From: Caulobacteraceae bacterium
Lineage (GTDB): Bacteria > Pseudomonadota > Alphaproteobacteria > Caulobacterales > Caulobacteraceae
Reading direction: 5' to 3'
Length of the DNA: 64,000 nucleotides
Assembly (NCBI GenBank): GCA_019695035.1
Contig: JAIBAU010000011.1
Location: forward strand, 20,951-84,950
Made by a program: the position numbers and the translations under genes. Below the pieces are notes generated by a model, which ran no database searches, had not been told where the DNA came from, and saw only the letters and a list, made by a program, of their open reading frames with translations. This document shows, one piece after another, positions 35,699 to 45,349 of this stretch (its first letter is position 1; every line of letters starts with the position of its first letter).

Positions 35699-36817
35699 TC
35701 AGACGGGCGCGAACAGGTCGGTCAGCTTCTTTCCCAGGAGCTGACAGGCCTTTGCTCCGCCGTCGGCGGACGCATCGTTGGAAGCGACAGCGAAGGCCAG
35801 GCCACGGTCCGGCAGCACCAGGGCGTTCAGGTACCAGAGGGTGTTGGAACCTGCGTGGGCGAGACCTCTCCCCCGCGCCCCGGCGAGGACGCCCCATCCG
35901 AGGGCGTATTGCGCCTCTCCGGAGCCCGGCACGGGCGTGATGAGGCGGGTCACGGTTTCCGGCCTGAGCACCCCTGCGCCATCGTTGAGGAAGAGCTGCA
36001 GCCACTTGCCGTAGTCGGCCAGGGTCATGTGGCCGGTTCCTGCGGGCCCCAGCGCCGGGGGATTGTCAGACTCAGGGCTTTCCGGACTGATCGGGCGGGG
36101 TCCGCTGGTCGATCCAAAGAACGCCGGCGCGTGGCCCCAGGGCTGCGCCCCCTTTGGCGCGCCGAAGCCGGCGCTGGTGATGCCCAGGGGCTCCCACAGC
36201 TCGGCCCGGATGACGTCTTCCCACGGCTTGTCGGCGATCCGCTCGATCGCGGCGCCGGCGAGAATGTAGTCGGCGTTGGCGTAATGAAAGGCGCCGGCCG
36301 GTCCCTTAGGCGCCGTGGACAGGGCCTTGGCGATCAACTCGGTGCGCTCCGTGCGCACCGGCTTCGGCGTAGCCAGCATCGCCCCCCATTCTGGCCCGGT
36401 CAGACCTTCGTCGAATAGGCCGGCGCGGTGGCCCAGGATCGCCTCGATGGTCGTCTGTCTCCACGCCGGGTCCAGGGTCAGGTCGGGGAAGAGCTCCGGG
36501 AGGGTCGCCCCCCAGCGGGCGCGCCCCTTCTCCACCAGTCGTCCGTAAACCGCCGCCGTCATCGCCTTGGTGTTCGATCCGAGATGCCAACGGTCATCAG
36601 GAGTGACCGGGTCGGGTCCGCCAATCCGCCGCAATCCCTTCGCGTCGAGAAACAGGCGCCGATCCTTGGACACCACCAGCCCGGCCAGCGCCGGCGCACG
36701 CGTCTCCCTGAGCACGCCCGCCACCAGGTCGGCTGGCGGAGCCGGATCCGCCGCGCGCGCGGCCGTCGGCGTCGCCAGACCGGCGGCGAGGCCGTACAGG
36801 AGTTGTCTGCGGTCCAT
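35699..36817 (-). CDS. Class C beta-lactamase-like serine hydrolase, exported
   Basis: The long open frame is trimmed to ATG 36817, which has an AGGGGA site and opens a Tat/Sec-like leader (MDRRQLLYGLAAGL). The mature 372-aa protein has the catalytic SxxK as SNTK at residues 81-84 and a YAN motif near residue 176. HAGSN near residue 320 stands in for the KTG box. This family includes penicillin-binding esterases and peptidases; true beta-lactamase activity is not implied. It is divergent from the M20 peptidase gene. Confidence 0.85.
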   Translation of the reverse strand: MDRRQLLYGLAAGLATPTAARAADPAPPADLVAGVLRETRAPALAGLVVSKDRRLFLDAKGLRRIGGPDPVTPDDRWHLGSNTKAMTAAVYGRLVEKGRARWGATLPELFPDLTLDPAWRQTTIEAILGHRAGLFDEGLTGPEWGAMLATPKPVRTERTELIAKALSTAPKGPAGAFHYANADYILAGAAIERIADKPWEDVIRAELWEPLGITSAGFGAPKGAQPWGHAPAFFGSTSGPRPISPESPESDNPPALGPAGTGHMTLADYGKWLQLFLNDGAGVLRPETVTRLITPVPGSGEAQYALGWGVLAGARGRGLAHAGSNTLWYLNALVLPDRGLAFAVASNDASADGGAKACQLLGKKLTDLFAPV

Positions 36818-36884
36818 GCGGCGTCCCCTCGTCAATCGGTGGACGCTCAGCCTATGCTGGGTGCGAACCCGGGGGGATGAAATC

Positions 36885-38360
36885 TTGCTCATCTTGAAGG
36901 TCGCCAAACGCGGGCTCGCGGCCCTGGGATTCCTCGTGCTCGGCCTGCTGGCCGTCGTCGTCGCGCGAGGCCTGACCTGGAAGGCTCCGGCGTACGAGCG
37001 ACCGACGCAACTTGCGGCGCCGACGCCCGTCGACGGTGAGCGGGCGGCGCAGCGCCTGGCCCGGGCCATCGGCTTCCAGACCGTCTCGAACCAGGACGAG
37101 CGCCTGAACCGCTGGGACCAGTGGGACGCGCTCCAGTCCTGGCTGCAGACCACCTACCCCGCCGCCCATGCCGCCATGGGGCGGGAGATCGTGGCCGGAC
37201 ACACCCTGGTTTACACCTGGACCGGATCGGACGCCGGCATGCCCCCGATCGTGTTGATGGCTCACCAGGACGTGGTGCCGATCGTTCCGGAGACCGCGGG
37301 CGACTGGACGCATCCGCCTTTCGAAGGCCGCATCGTCGACGGCGTGGTCTGGGGGCGCGGAGCTCTCGACGACAAGGGATCGCTGGTTTCCCTGTTCGAG
37401 GGCGTCGAGGCTCTGGCCGCGAAGGGCTTCAGGCCGCGACGGACCGTCTACATCGTCTGCGGTCACGACGAGGAGGCCGGCGGGCGAGGGGCCGCCGCAG
37501 CCGCCGCCCTGCTGAAATCACGCGGGGTCCGCCCCGCCTTTGTGCTCGATGAAGGCGGCCTCGCCCTAACCGAAGATCCCATCACAGGACAGCCGATCGC
37601 CTTCATCGCCACCGCCGAGAAGGCCTACGCCACCCTCAAGGTCGAAGCGCGCGCTCCGGGGGGTCATTCCTCGGCCCCCCCGGGCGAGACGGCGGTGCAC
37701 ATCCTCGCTCGGGCCATCGACCGCATCGCGTCGGACCCCTTCCCGCTGCTCTTTGACGGTCCCGGCGCAGAGACGATCAGGGCGCTTTCGGGCAAGGCGT
37801 CGCTGCTGCAGCGGATGGTGATCGGCAACGACTGGCTGTTCGGACCGCTCATCGCCTCGCAGGCCGCGTCGACGCCGACCGGCGCCGCCCTGCTGCACAC
37901 CACGATCGCACCGACGATGCTGGAAGGCTCCCCCAAGGAGAACGTGCTGCCGGAACGGGCGACCGCCCTGATCAACTATCGCATCCATCCACGGGACAGC
38001 CGGGCTTCAGTGATGGAGCGCGCGCGGCGCGACGTGAAGGGCCTGAACGTCACCCTGACGTGGCTGCCCACCGCCAGCGATCCCCACCCGCCCGCGCCCA
38101 CGGACACGCCTCAGTGGTTCCAGCTGGCCGCGCTGGCCCGGTCCGCCACCAACGCGCCTGCCGTCCCGGGCCTGACATCGGGCGCCACGGACGGGCGCTC
38201 AATGACCATCCTGACCGACAGCGTCTACCGCTTCCTGCCCTTCCTCATCACCCCGTCCGAACTGGAGACCATCCACGGGGTGAACGAACGGATTTCAGTC
38301 GCGAACGTGAAGCGGGGGTCCGAATTCTACGCGCGTCTGATCGCCACGATGGCGGGCTAG
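36885..38360 (+). CDS. M20-family metallopeptidase with N-terminal anchor
   Basis: A TTG at 36885 with GGGGGG 8 bases upstream is taken as the start (491 aa); an in-frame GTG at 36861 is an alternative. After an N-terminal membrane segment (GLAALGFLVLGLLAVVVARG) the M20 motifs follow: VLMAHQDVVPI, WGRGALDDKGS, CGHDEEAGG, and the dimerisation-domain motif APGGHSSAPP. It resembles PM20D1-type carboxypeptidases, which act on N-acyl amino acids or dipeptides. It converges on pyrD. Confidence 0.85.
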   Translation: MLILKVAKRGLAALGFLVLGLLAVVVARGLTWKAPAYERPTQLAAPTPVDGERAAQRLARAIGFQTVSNQDERLNRWDQWDALQSWLQTTYPAAHAAMGREIVAGHTLVYTWTGSDAGMPPIVLMAHQDVVPIVPETAGDWTHPPFEGRIVDGVVWGRGALDDKGSLVSLFEGVEALAAKGFRPRRTVYIVCGHDEEAGGRGAAAAAALLKSRGVRPAFVLDEGGLALTEDPITGQPIAFIATAEKAYATLKVEARAPGGHSSAPPGETAVHILARAIDRIASDPFPLLFDGPGAETIRALSGKASLLQRMVIGNDWLFGPLIASQAASTPTGAALLHTTIAPTMLEGSPKENVLPERATALINYRIHPRDSRASVMERARRDVKGLNVTLTWLPTASDPHPPAPTDTPQWFQLAALARSATNAPAVPGLTSGATDGRSMTILTDSVYRFLPFLITPSELETIHGVNERISVANVKRGSEFYARLIATMAG

Positions 38361-38364
38361 GACC

Positions 38365-39417
38365 TCAGGACCGCCCCACGGCCTCCGAGAGGTGGCCGAA
38401 GCCCTCCGCAGCCAGGCGCGCGCGCAAGCCGTCGCGGATCCGACCGACGAGGCCCGGCCCCTCGAACACCAGGGCCGAGTAGAGCTGCACGGCCGAGGCG
38501 CCGGCGCGAATCTTGGCCCAGGCTTCCTGCGCCGATCCCACGCCGCCCACGCCGATCAACGGCAGCCGTCCCTGCGTCGCCGCATAGAAGTCGGCCAGCA
38601 CCTGAGTTGAAGGCTGGAACAGCGGCTTGCCGGAGAGGCCGCCCGTCTCGGCGGCCTGGCGCGACCTCAGGCCGCCGGGCCGATCGACGGTGGTGTTGGA
38701 GACGACCAGGGCGTCTATCCCCCCGGCCAGGCAAGCCTCGGCGATCTGGGCGATCTCTCCCTCATCGAGATCGGGCGCAACCTTGAGGAAGACCGGCCTG
38801 GGGCCGTGGGCCGCCGTCAGCCCGGCCCGCGCCTCCCTCAGACGCCCCAGCAGGTCGTCGAGCGCGGCCCGGGTCTGCAACGCCCGAAGGCCGGGCGTAT
38901 TGGGCGAGGAAATGTTGGCGGTGAAGTAGCTGGCCCAGGGCCAGAGCCGACGCAATCCTTCCACGTAGTCGGCGGTTCGGTCCGCGCTGTCCTTGTTGGC
39001 GCCGATGTTGGCCCCGACCACGCCTGGCATTCCCCGACGCCGCTTCAGCCGCTCTTCGAAGGCGTCCAGGCCCTGGTTGTTGAAACCCATACGGTTGATC
39101 ACCGCCCGATCCTCGGTCAGCCGGAACAAGCGCGGCCGCGGGTTCCCGTCCTGCGGCCGCGGCGTCACGGAACCGCATTCCACGAACCCGAAGCCGGCGG
39201 CGAGCATGGCGTCGGGGACTTCGGCGTTCTTGTCGTAGCCTGCCGCCAGGCCCACGCAGTTGGGGAAGGTCAGGCCGGCGATGGTCACCGACAGCGTGGG
39301 ATCGCGCTGGCTGTGGCGCGGACCCAGTCCCAGGCTCATGGCCGCCAGGCTGACCCCGTGAGCCGTTTCCGGATCGAACAGGCGAAGGGTCCTGGCTCCG
39401 AGGTCGTGCAGGGTCAC
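38365..39417 (-). CDS. pyrD: Dihydroorotate dehydrogenase, class 2
   Basis: The 350-aa FMN enzyme oxidises dihydroorotate to orotate with quinone as acceptor (pyrimidine synthesis). Its N-terminal amphipathic segment (HDLGARTLRLFDPETAHGVSL) and VGLAAGYDKNAEVPDAMLAAGFGFVECGSVTP are class 2 features. NRMGFNNQGLDAF, ISSPNTPGLRALQ, VVSNTT and IGVGGVGSAQEAW form the FMN and substrate sites. The GTG start overlaps the sixA stop by 4 nt (GTGA). Confidence 0.95.
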   Translation of the reverse strand: MTLHDLGARTLRLFDPETAHGVSLAAMSLGLGPRHSQRDPTLSVTIAGLTFPNCVGLAAGYDKNAEVPDAMLAAGFGFVECGSVTPRPQDGNPRPRLFRLTEDRAVINRMGFNNQGLDAFEERLKRRRGMPGVVGANIGANKDSADRTADYVEGLRRLWPWASYFTANISSPNTPGLRALQTRAALDDLLGRLREARAGLTAAHGPRPVFLKVAPDLDEGEIAQIAEACLAGGIDALVVSNTTVDRPGGLRSRQAAETGGLSGKPLFQPSTQVLADFYAATQGRLPLIGVGGVGSAQEAWAKIRAGASAVQLYSALVFEGPGLVGRIRDGLRARLAAEGFGHLSEAVGRS

Positions 39418-39926
39418 TCGCCGCCTCCCCCGCCGTGATCGCGGGCGTGCCAGATGTTCCAGAACCGCGGCCGCATCGCCTCGTCGAACTCGAAAGCCAC
39501 CGCCGAAGCGGTGGGGAACGACGCCTTCGCCTTGTCCAGCACCGAGGCCGGCTCGGCGGCCTCGATGATCAGCTCGAGCATGGCCATCGGGACCCCGGGA
39601 TTGTGACCCACCAGCATGACCGTTTGGGCCGCGCCTTCCACCCGCTCGATGGCGTCGCGGATCGCGGCGGACCCCGCGTTGTAAAGCCTGTGATCGAAAC
39701 GGGCGTCCGCGCCGGGGAAGTTCTCGGCCAGCCCGGCCCAGGTCTGCCTGGTGCGTTCGGCGCTCGACACCAGCGCAACGTCCGGGACCAGTCCAGCCGC
39801 AGCCAGGACGCGCCCCATCAGGCGCGCATCCTCAAGGCCGGCCGGAGTCAACGCTCGATCGTGGTCTTCGCCGGAAGCCGCCCTGGTCTCCGCCCTGGCG
39901 TGCCGCATCAGGATCAGTCTGCGCAT
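39414..39926 (-). CDS. sixA: Phosphohistidine phosphatase SixA-type
   Basis: The 170-aa histidine phosphatase has the catalytic RHA at residues 8-10 (LILMRHARAE, in place of RHG), SSAERTRQTW, and a second His in VGHNPGVP. SixA dephosphorylates phosphohistidine in phosphorelay or PTS proteins; here it may simply be a related small phosphatase. ATG 39926 is chosen. The gene is coupled to pyrD by overlap. Confidence 0.82.
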   Translation of the reverse strand: MRRLILMRHARAETRAASGEDHDRALTPAGLEDARLMGRVLAAAGLVPDVALVSSAERTRQTWAGLAENFPGADARFDHRLYNAGSAAIRDAIERVEGAAQTVMLVGHNPGVPMAMLELIIEAAEPASVLDKAKASFPTASAVAFEFDEAMRPRFWNIWHARDHGGGGGE

Positions 39927-39936
39927 GGCCGCCGTT

Positions 39937-40692
39937 CTAGGCGGGTTCGGCGTCACGCTCTACCGCCCGGCGCGTCGGCGCGGGCGCGGGGTGCAGTATT
40001 TCGGGGATAAGGCTCTCCAGCAGGTTGGCCGCGGGCTCGGCGCGCGCAGCGAACTGGCGCTTGCAGGCCTCCATCAGAATGAGGCCGGCCGCCCCCGGCC
40101 AAATGCGCGAGCCCACCTGCTCGAAGTTTTCGGCCCAGTCGGCGAGCTGGCGCCACGGGGGCACGTACAGCGCCTGCGACCAGGCCGTCGGTTCGAGGTC
40201 GGCGGCCCGCACCAGCCGTTCCAGCTGCCCGCGTGTGAACGGCCGGCCGTGACCGAAGGGGGTCTTCTCCGCGTGGGCCCAGAGCCCGCCCCGCGCCGCG
40301 GCGGCGATGATCACCCGCCCCGATCCGGACAGCACCCGGCCGATCTCGGCCAGCATGGCGGCCGGGCTGTCCGCTTCCTCCAGGCCGTGCACCACCAGCA
40401 CCCGATCGAACATGGCCGTCGGGAAGGGCAGACCGGCTTCGTCGACGAGGCATGACCGGCGCCGGCCATGCGCTGGCCAAGGCTCGACCCCCTGCCGCAT
40501 GGGCATGGCCGCGGTCACCCGCCGCGCGCTGAGAAAGGGCTCCAGGAAGGGTGTGGCGTATCCCAGGCCCAGCATGTCGACACCGGGCGCATCACCCCAG
40601 GTTTCGAACACCTTGCGGGTCAGGGTCTCGCGCACCGCCTCGCCCAGGGGCTGGGCGTAGAATTCGCGAAGCTCGACCACGTCGCGGCGCAT
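39937..40692 (-). CDS. SAM-dependent methyltransferase, class I
   Basis: This 251-aa protein has a degenerate class I fold: VDMLGLGYATPFLEPFL (motif I position), FPTAMFDRVLVVHGLEE (motif II-III) and MLAEIGRVLSGSGRVIIAAAARGGLW. The C-terminal half has basic/aromatic stretches. Substrate unknown. It is divergent from gloB (66 bases apart) and sits 10 bases upstream of sixA on the same strand, so the three-gene run with pyrD may be an operon. Confidence 0.8.
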   Translation of the reverse strand: MRRDVVELREFYAQPLGEAVRETLTRKVFETWGDAPGVDMLGLGYATPFLEPFLSARRVTAAMPMRQGVEPWPAHGRRRSCLVDEAGLPFPTAMFDRVLVVHGLEEADSPAAMLAEIGRVLSGSGRVIIAAAARGGLWAHAEKTPFGHGRPFTRGQLERLVRAADLEPTAWSQALYVPPWRQLADWAENFEQVGSRIWPGAAGLILMEACKRQFAARAEPAANLLESLIPEILHPAPAPTRRAVERDAEPA

Positions 40693-40758
40693 CGTTCCCT
40701 CGAAGGCTCCTCCCCCCTATACCGCCTAATTGGCGTGTTGCCTCCAGAGGACCCCGCG

Positions 40759-41514
40759 ATGCCGCTCACCGTGCGCCAGTTTCCCTGCCTGTCGGACAAC
40801 TACGGCTTTCTGCTGCGCGACGAGGCCAGCGGCGCCGTGGCCACGGTAGACACCCCTGACGCCGAGCGGATCCTGTCGGAGCTGTCCGACAGCGGCTGGG
40901 GCCGGCTGGACTACGTGCTGAACACCCACTGGCATCCTGACCACGCGGGAGGCAACGCCCGGCTGAAGGCGGAAACCGGCTGCACCGTGCTCGGGCCCGA
41001 AGAGGTCCGGCGCATCGAGGCGCCGCTGGATCGCGTCCTGGCCGGCGGCGAGACGGTCATGCTGGGCGAGACCGCCTTTCGCGTTCTGGCCACCCCGGGC
41101 CACACCCTGGGCCACATCGCCTACGTCTCCGATTCGGACGGCATGGCCTTCGTCGGCGACACCCTGTTCGCCCTCGGCTGCGGACGCCTCTTCGAGGGAA
41201 CGGCCGAACAGATGTGGGCCAGCCTGCAGACCCTGGCGGCCCTGCCGCCCCAGACCCGTGTCTACTGCGCCCACGAATACACCGAGAGCAACGCCCGGTT
41301 CGCGCTGAGCGTGGATGCCGCGCCGCTGACGGCCGAACGGGCGGAGCAGGTCTTCGAAGCCCGCCGCCGCGGCGACTGGACCGTGCCCACGACGATCGCC
41401 GCCGAACGGGCCGCAAACCCCTTCCTGCGCGCGCCCGCCCTGGCCCTGCCCGGCGAAACGGACGCGGCGGCCTTCGCACGCCTCAGGGCGGCCAAGGACA
41501 GCTTCAAAGGCTAG
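40759..41514 (+). CDS. gloB: Hydroxyacylglutathione hydrolase (glyoxalase II)
   Basis: The 251-aa metallo-beta-lactamase-fold enzyme has THWHPDHAGG (His57, His59, Asp61, His62), TPGHTLGHIAYV, DTLFALGCGRLFEG and CAHEYTESNARFAL, all glyoxalase II metal and substrate motifs. It hydrolyses S-D-lactoylglutathione to lactate and glutathione in methylglyoxal detoxification. The ATG at 40759 follows a 66-base divergent promoter region. Confidence 0.95.
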   Translation: MPLTVRQFPCLSDNYGFLLRDEASGAVATVDTPDAERILSELSDSGWGRLDYVLNTHWHPDHAGGNARLKAETGCTVLGPEEVRRIEAPLDRVLAGGETVMLGETAFRVLATPGHTLGHIAYVSDSDGMAFVGDTLFALGCGRLFEGTAEQMWASLQTLAALPPQTRVYCAHEYTESNARFALSVDAAPLTAERAEQVFEARRRGDWTVPTTIAAERAANPFLRAPALALPGETDAAAFARLRAAKDSFKG

Positions 41515-41516
41515 GG

Positions 41517-42305
41517 TCAGCGCGCCGCGATGGTGCGCATGATGACGCCCGACGAGGGACGTCCCGCCATGCCAAGGCGCGGCGTGATGATGACTTCGAG
41601 CACGCCTTCCCTGAGGCGGGCGGCCGGTCGGGGCCCATAAAGGACCTTCACCTTGGTCACTCGGGTCAGCGCCGCACGCCCCCGCTGCATCAGCGACAGC
41701 CGGTAGATGGCCTCTGCGGCGATGCCGGCCGCGTCGGCCACCAGATAGGCGCTCTGCGGGGTGACCTCCTGGCCGCGGACGCCCGCCTCGAAGGTGATGA
41801 CGCGCCGGGCCGAACGGCTGGCGCGCTGCGAGGACTGGGCCAGGATCTGCAATACCTGCTGGGGCGACAGGCTGGGCGGATGGAACGGCCGGGCCTGCGA
41901 CACGAGCGCCGCCGGCATGCCGTCCGGATTCTCCTGGGTGAACAGGGTCAGCCCGCCCAGGCGCGTGATGCGCAGGACGGGCTGCTCCAGGTCATTCTTG
42001 TAGATGATGTCGCCGCGCGGACCCTGGGTCGGGTGCAGCGCCCAGATCTCGAGGCCGCGGTCGAACTGCAGCAGGGCGGTGTTGCCCGTGCGGTCGAACA
42101 CGAAGCTCGCGCCCTTCTCCGACAGGTAGCGGCCGACGAGAGGCGCGCGGCCCTGGGCGCGTCCGTCCTCGGCCACGGATCCGACCATGGCCTCGCGCAG
42201 GTTGCGCGGCGGCGCCGACTGGGCGGAGGCGAGGTCGCTCCGCACCAAGGCGATCGCCACGAGCGCATAGAACAGCGCCGTCCTGACCGAGACCCATGAA
42301 AGCAT
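41517..42305 (-). CDS. Exported protein of unknown function (possibly DUF4908-like)
   Basis: The long open frame to 43139 is mostly shadow of phaB; the gene itself starts at ATG 42305 and gives 262 aa with a signal peptide (residues 1-28, ASA-Q). The body alternates strands (ASFVFDRTGNTALLQFDRGLEIWAL, DIIYKNDLEQPVLRITRLGGLTLFT) and ends LYGPRPAARLREGVLEVIITP, reminiscent of the alphaproteobacterial DUF4908 family; that family match is from memory and unverified. It ends 3 bases past the gloB stop, in convergent orientation. Confidence 0.65.
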   Translation of the reverse strand: MLSWVSVRTALFYALVAIALVRSDLASAQSAPPRNLREAMVGSVAEDGRAQGRAPLVGRYLSEKGASFVFDRTGNTALLQFDRGLEIWALHPTQGPRGDIIYKNDLEQPVLRITRLGGLTLFTQENPDGMPAALVSQARPFHPPSLSPQQVLQILAQSSQRASRSARRVITFEAGVRGQEVTPQSAYLVADAAGIAAEAIYRLSLMQRGRAALTRVTKVKVLYGPRPAARLREGVLEVIITPRLGMAGRPSSGVIMRTIAAR

Positions 42306-42355
42306 GGCTGTACGATAGGCTGCCGACAGCGGCGGTTTTGGGGCGTTGGCGGGGC

Positions 42356-43081
42356 CTAGCCCACCATGTACTGGCCGCCGTTGAGCGAAAGCGTGCAGCC
42401 TGTGACGAATCCGGCACGGTCCCCAGAGAGCCATGAGACCATGTCTGCAATTTCCTCGCCGCGGCCGAGGCGCCCGACGGGAATGCCGGCGATGATCGAG
42501 TCCAGCACCTTCTGGTCCATGGCGCCCACCATCTCGGTGTCGATGTAGCCGGGCGCGATGCAGTTCACGGTGATGCCCTTGCGGGCGTTCTCGAGCGCCA
42601 GGGCCTTGGTGAAGCCGATCATCCCGGCCTTGGCCGCCGAATAGTTCGTCTGGCCCATCTGGCCCTTCTGGCCATTGATCGAGCTGATGTTGACGATGCG
42701 GCCGAAGTTGCGCTCGCGCATCCCCTCGATGACCTGGCGGGTCATGTTGAAGATGGAGTCCATGTTCACTGAGATGACCTGACGCCACTGGTCCGGCGTC
42801 ATCTTGTGAAAGAAGCCGTCGCGCGTAATGCCGGCGTTGTTCACCAGCACGTCGACCGGGCCGAGCTCGGCCTCGACGGCGGCGACCGCCTTCTGGCAGT
42901 CCTCGAAGCTGCCGACGTTGCCCTTCACGACCATGACGCCGAACTCCTTGGCCGTGGCCTGCGCGGCTTCCTCGTTGCCGGAATAGCCGGCCGCGACCTT
43001 CAGCCCGTCGGCCTTGAGGCGTTCGACGATGGCCTTGCCGATGCCGCGCGTGCCGCCGGTGACGAGAGCAACTCTCTGCAT
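42356..43081 (-). CDS. phaB: Acetoacetyl-CoA reductase
   Basis: The 241-aa short-chain dehydrogenase makes (R)-3-hydroxybutyryl-CoA from acetoacetyl-CoA with NADPH. Motifs are VTGGTRGIG (7-15, nucleotide binding), NNAGITRDGFFHKM, the active-site Ser in NISSINGQKGQ, and YSAAK. The C-terminus ends GGQYMVG, close to known PhaB proteins. It lies downstream of phaA on the same strand, forming the classical phaA-phaB pair. No PHB synthase gene is nearby. Confidence 0.93.
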   Translation of the reverse strand: MQRVALVTGGTRGIGKAIVERLKADGLKVAAGYSGNEEAAQATAKEFGVMVVKGNVGSFEDCQKAVAAVEAELGPVDVLVNNAGITRDGFFHKMTPDQWRQVISVNMDSIFNMTRQVIEGMRERNFGRIVNISSINGQKGQMGQTNYSAAKAGMIGFTKALALENARKGITVNCIAPGYIDTEMVGAMDQKVLDSIIAGIPVGRLGRGEEIADMVSWLSGDRAGFVTGCTLSLNGGQYMVG

Positions 43082-43193
43082 TTTGACGTTTCCTCGTGTC
43101 CCATTGCGTCGCTCTCTTCGGAGCGAACGTGTTCAACAAACAGTGTTAACCGGGCCCGGCGAACCGCGCCAGAAGTTCAATTGCAAAAGGCGG

Positions 43194-44369
43194 TTAGGCC
43201 CGCTCGACGCACATGGCCACGCCCATGCCGCCGCCGATGCACAGGGTCGCGAGTCCCTTCTTCGCCCCCGAACGCTTCATCTCGTGCAGCAGGGTGGTCA
43301 GCACGCGCGCGCCGGAGGCGCCGATGGGGTGGCCGATGGCGATGGCGCCGCCGTTCACATTCACCTTCGCGGCGTCCAGGCCCAGCTCCTTGACCACGCA
43401 CAGCGACTGCGCCGCGAAGGCCTCGTTGCTCTCGACCAGATCGAGGTCGGCGACGGTCCAGCCGGCCTTCTCCAGAGCCTTCCGCGAGGCGGGGATCGGA
43501 CCCGTGCCCATCACCTCGGGCTCGACCCCGGCGTTGGCCCAGCTGACGATGCGGGCCAGGGGCTCCAGACCCCGCGCCTTCGCCTCATCGGCGCTCATCA
43601 GCACCACCGCGGCGGCGCCGTCGTTCAGGCCCGAGGCGTTGGCGGCGGTGACTGAGCCTTCCTTGTTGAAGGCCGGGCGCAGGCCGGCCATGGCTTCGTA
43701 GGTCGCGCCGTGGCGGATGTACTCGTCGTTCTCGACGACGGTGTCGCCCTTACGGCCCTTGATCGTCACGGGAACGATCTCGTCCTTGAACTTGCCGGCC
43801 TTCTGGGCGGCCTCAGCCTTGTTCTGCGAGGCCACGGCGAAGCGATCCTGGTCCTCGCGGGTGATCTGCCAGCGATTGGCGATGTTCTCGGCCGTCTGGC
43901 CCATATGGTAGCCGTGGAAGGCGTCCCACAGGCCGTCCTTGATCATGGTGTCGACAAACCCGAGGTCGCCCATCTTCTGGCCGTTGCGCAGGTTCGCGGC
44001 GTGCGGCGCCTGGCTCATGCTCTCCTGCCCGCCCGCAACGACGACCTTCGCGTCGCCCGAGGTGATCTGCTGCATCCCCAGGGCGACCGCCCGCAGGCCC
44101 GAACCGCACAGCTGGTTCAGCGACCAGGCCGGGCTCTCGACCGGGACGCCGGCGGCGACGGCCGCCTGGCGGGCCGGGCCCTGGCCGGCGCCGGCCTGAA
44201 GCACCTGCCCCATGATCACCTCGTCCACCTCGGCGGGCTTCAGACCGGCGCGCTCGACGGCGGCGGAGATGGCGGCCTTGCCCAGTTCGTGGGCCGGAAG
44301 GCCGGACAGGGCGCCCAGAAACGATCCGACGGGCGTGCGGGCGGCGGAGACGATGACGACTTCGGTCAT
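43194..44369 (-). CDS. phaA: Acetyl-CoA acetyltransferase (beta-ketothiolase)
   Basis: The 391-aa thiolase condenses two acetyl-CoA to acetoacetyl-CoA. The nucleophilic Cys88 is in [30 protein letters not shown] carries the catalytic His, and the second Cys is in [11 protein letters not shown]. Length fits PhaA. It is transcribed towards phaB across a 112-base gap. The 207-base divergent region before it carries the promoters of both phaA and the hemolysin III-like gene. Confidence 0.95.
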   Translation of the reverse strand: MTEVVIVSAARTPVGSFLGALSGLPAHELGKAAISAAVERAGLKPAEVDEVIMGQVLQAGAGQGPARQAAVAAGVPVESPAWSLNQLCGSGLRAVALGMQQITSGDAKVVVAGGQESMSQAPHAANLRNGQKMGDLGFVDTMIKDGLWDAFHGYHMGQTAENIANRWQITREDQDRFAVASQNKAEAAQKAGKFKDEIVPVTIKGRKGDTVVENDEYIRHGATYEAMAGLRPAFNKEGSVTAANASGLNDGAAAVVLMSADEAKARGLEPLARIVSWANAGVEPEVMGTGPIPASRKALEKAGWTVADLDLVESNEAFAAQSLCVVKELGLDAAKVNVNGGAIAIGHPIGASGARVLTTLLHEMKRSGAKKGLATLCIGGGMGVAMCVERA

Positions 44370-44576
44370 GGCGGAATCCTGGATTTCGGGGGCGGCGTCG
44401 GGGGGAGGACGCGATTTTGCGGCGCCATATGCCTGAAGGAACGCCGTTCGTCACGTGCTGCAACCGCGAAAAATCGCCACTCAGGCGAACCGAGCGGCGA
44501 TTCCGCAACACGTCGTAGGAACTCTTGAACGGTTGCGGGCTTATCCTCGGCTCAACGGCCCCATAGGTTTTTCAGA

Positions 44577-45263
44577 ATGAAGCACCTGCTACAGCCGAGC
44601 GAGGATGAGCTCTGCGAGCACTATCCGAACCGCGCCGAGCGGACGGCGGACATGATCGTCCACGCGGTGGCGATCGGGGCCGCGGCGGTGGGCGGGCTTT
44701 TTCTGGTGGTCATGGCTCTGCTGCGCGGCGGCGTGAGCCTGGCGTCCTCGACCCTTATCTACGCCATCTGCCTTATGGCCATGCTGGTGGCCTCTAACAT
44801 CTATAACCTGCGTCGGCCCTGCCCCGAGCGCCGCATCCTTCGTCGCCTCGACGAGGCGGCCATCTTCCTGTTGATCGCGGGCTCCTACACGCCTTTCACC
44901 ACCCAACGCTTCGAGCATCCCTGGGATATCGCCATGACCGCCCTCGTCTGGTCGGTTGCTGCGGGCGGCGTGATCGGCAAGCTCTTCTTCCCCCGAGTGC
45001 CCGAATGGGCCTGGACCCTGCTCTACGTGGCCTTCGGCTGGCTGGCGGTGCTGATGCTGAAGCCGTTGCTGATGGGCGTGTCGGCCGTGGCGCTCGCCCT
45101 GCTGGCGACGGGCGGCCTGCTCTACACCCTTGGCGTGCCGCTTTTCCTCTGGCGACGCCTGCCGTTTCGACGGGCCATCTGGCATGGATTCGTCGTGGCC
45201 GGCGCGGCGGCTCACTACGTGGCGGTGCTGACGGGCGTGGTGCTGGTGGGCGCCGCGACCTGA
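44577..45263 (+). CDS. Hemolysin III / PAQR family membrane protein
   Basis: This 228-aa integral membrane protein has about seven helices. Family signatures are MIVHAVAIGAAAVGG (conserved His), DEAAIFLLIAGSYTPFT, AYVAFGWLA-type helix region (LLYVAFGWLAVL) and FVVAGAAAHYVAVL (second conserved His). HlyIII/YqfA proteins may be membrane hydrolases tied to lipid homeostasis; hemolysis is not implied. It sits between the divergently arranged pha genes. Confidence 0.85.
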   Translation: MKHLLQPSEDELCEHYPNRAERTADMIVHAVAIGAAAVGGLFLVVMALLRGGVSLASSTLIYAICLMAMLVASNIYNLRRPCPERRILRRLDEAAIFLLIAGSYTPFTTQRFEHPWDIAMTALVWSVAAGGVIGKLFFPRVPEWAWTLLYVAFGWLAVLMLKPLLMGVSAVALALLATGGLLYTLGVPLFLWRRLPFRRAIWHGFVVAGAAAHYVAVLTGVVLVGAAT

Positions 45264-45349
45264 CCCGATCGGGCCTGCGCCGTCAGGACGCTGGCGCGAC
45301 TCTCTCGCACGCGCGATAATCCCGCATCGCAACACGACGGGAGCAACCG

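Noticed and set aside
41517..43139. A single 540-codon minus-strand frame
   Set aside because: Its N-terminal half is the shadow of phaB in another frame; the genuine gene begins at 42305 with a signal peptide.
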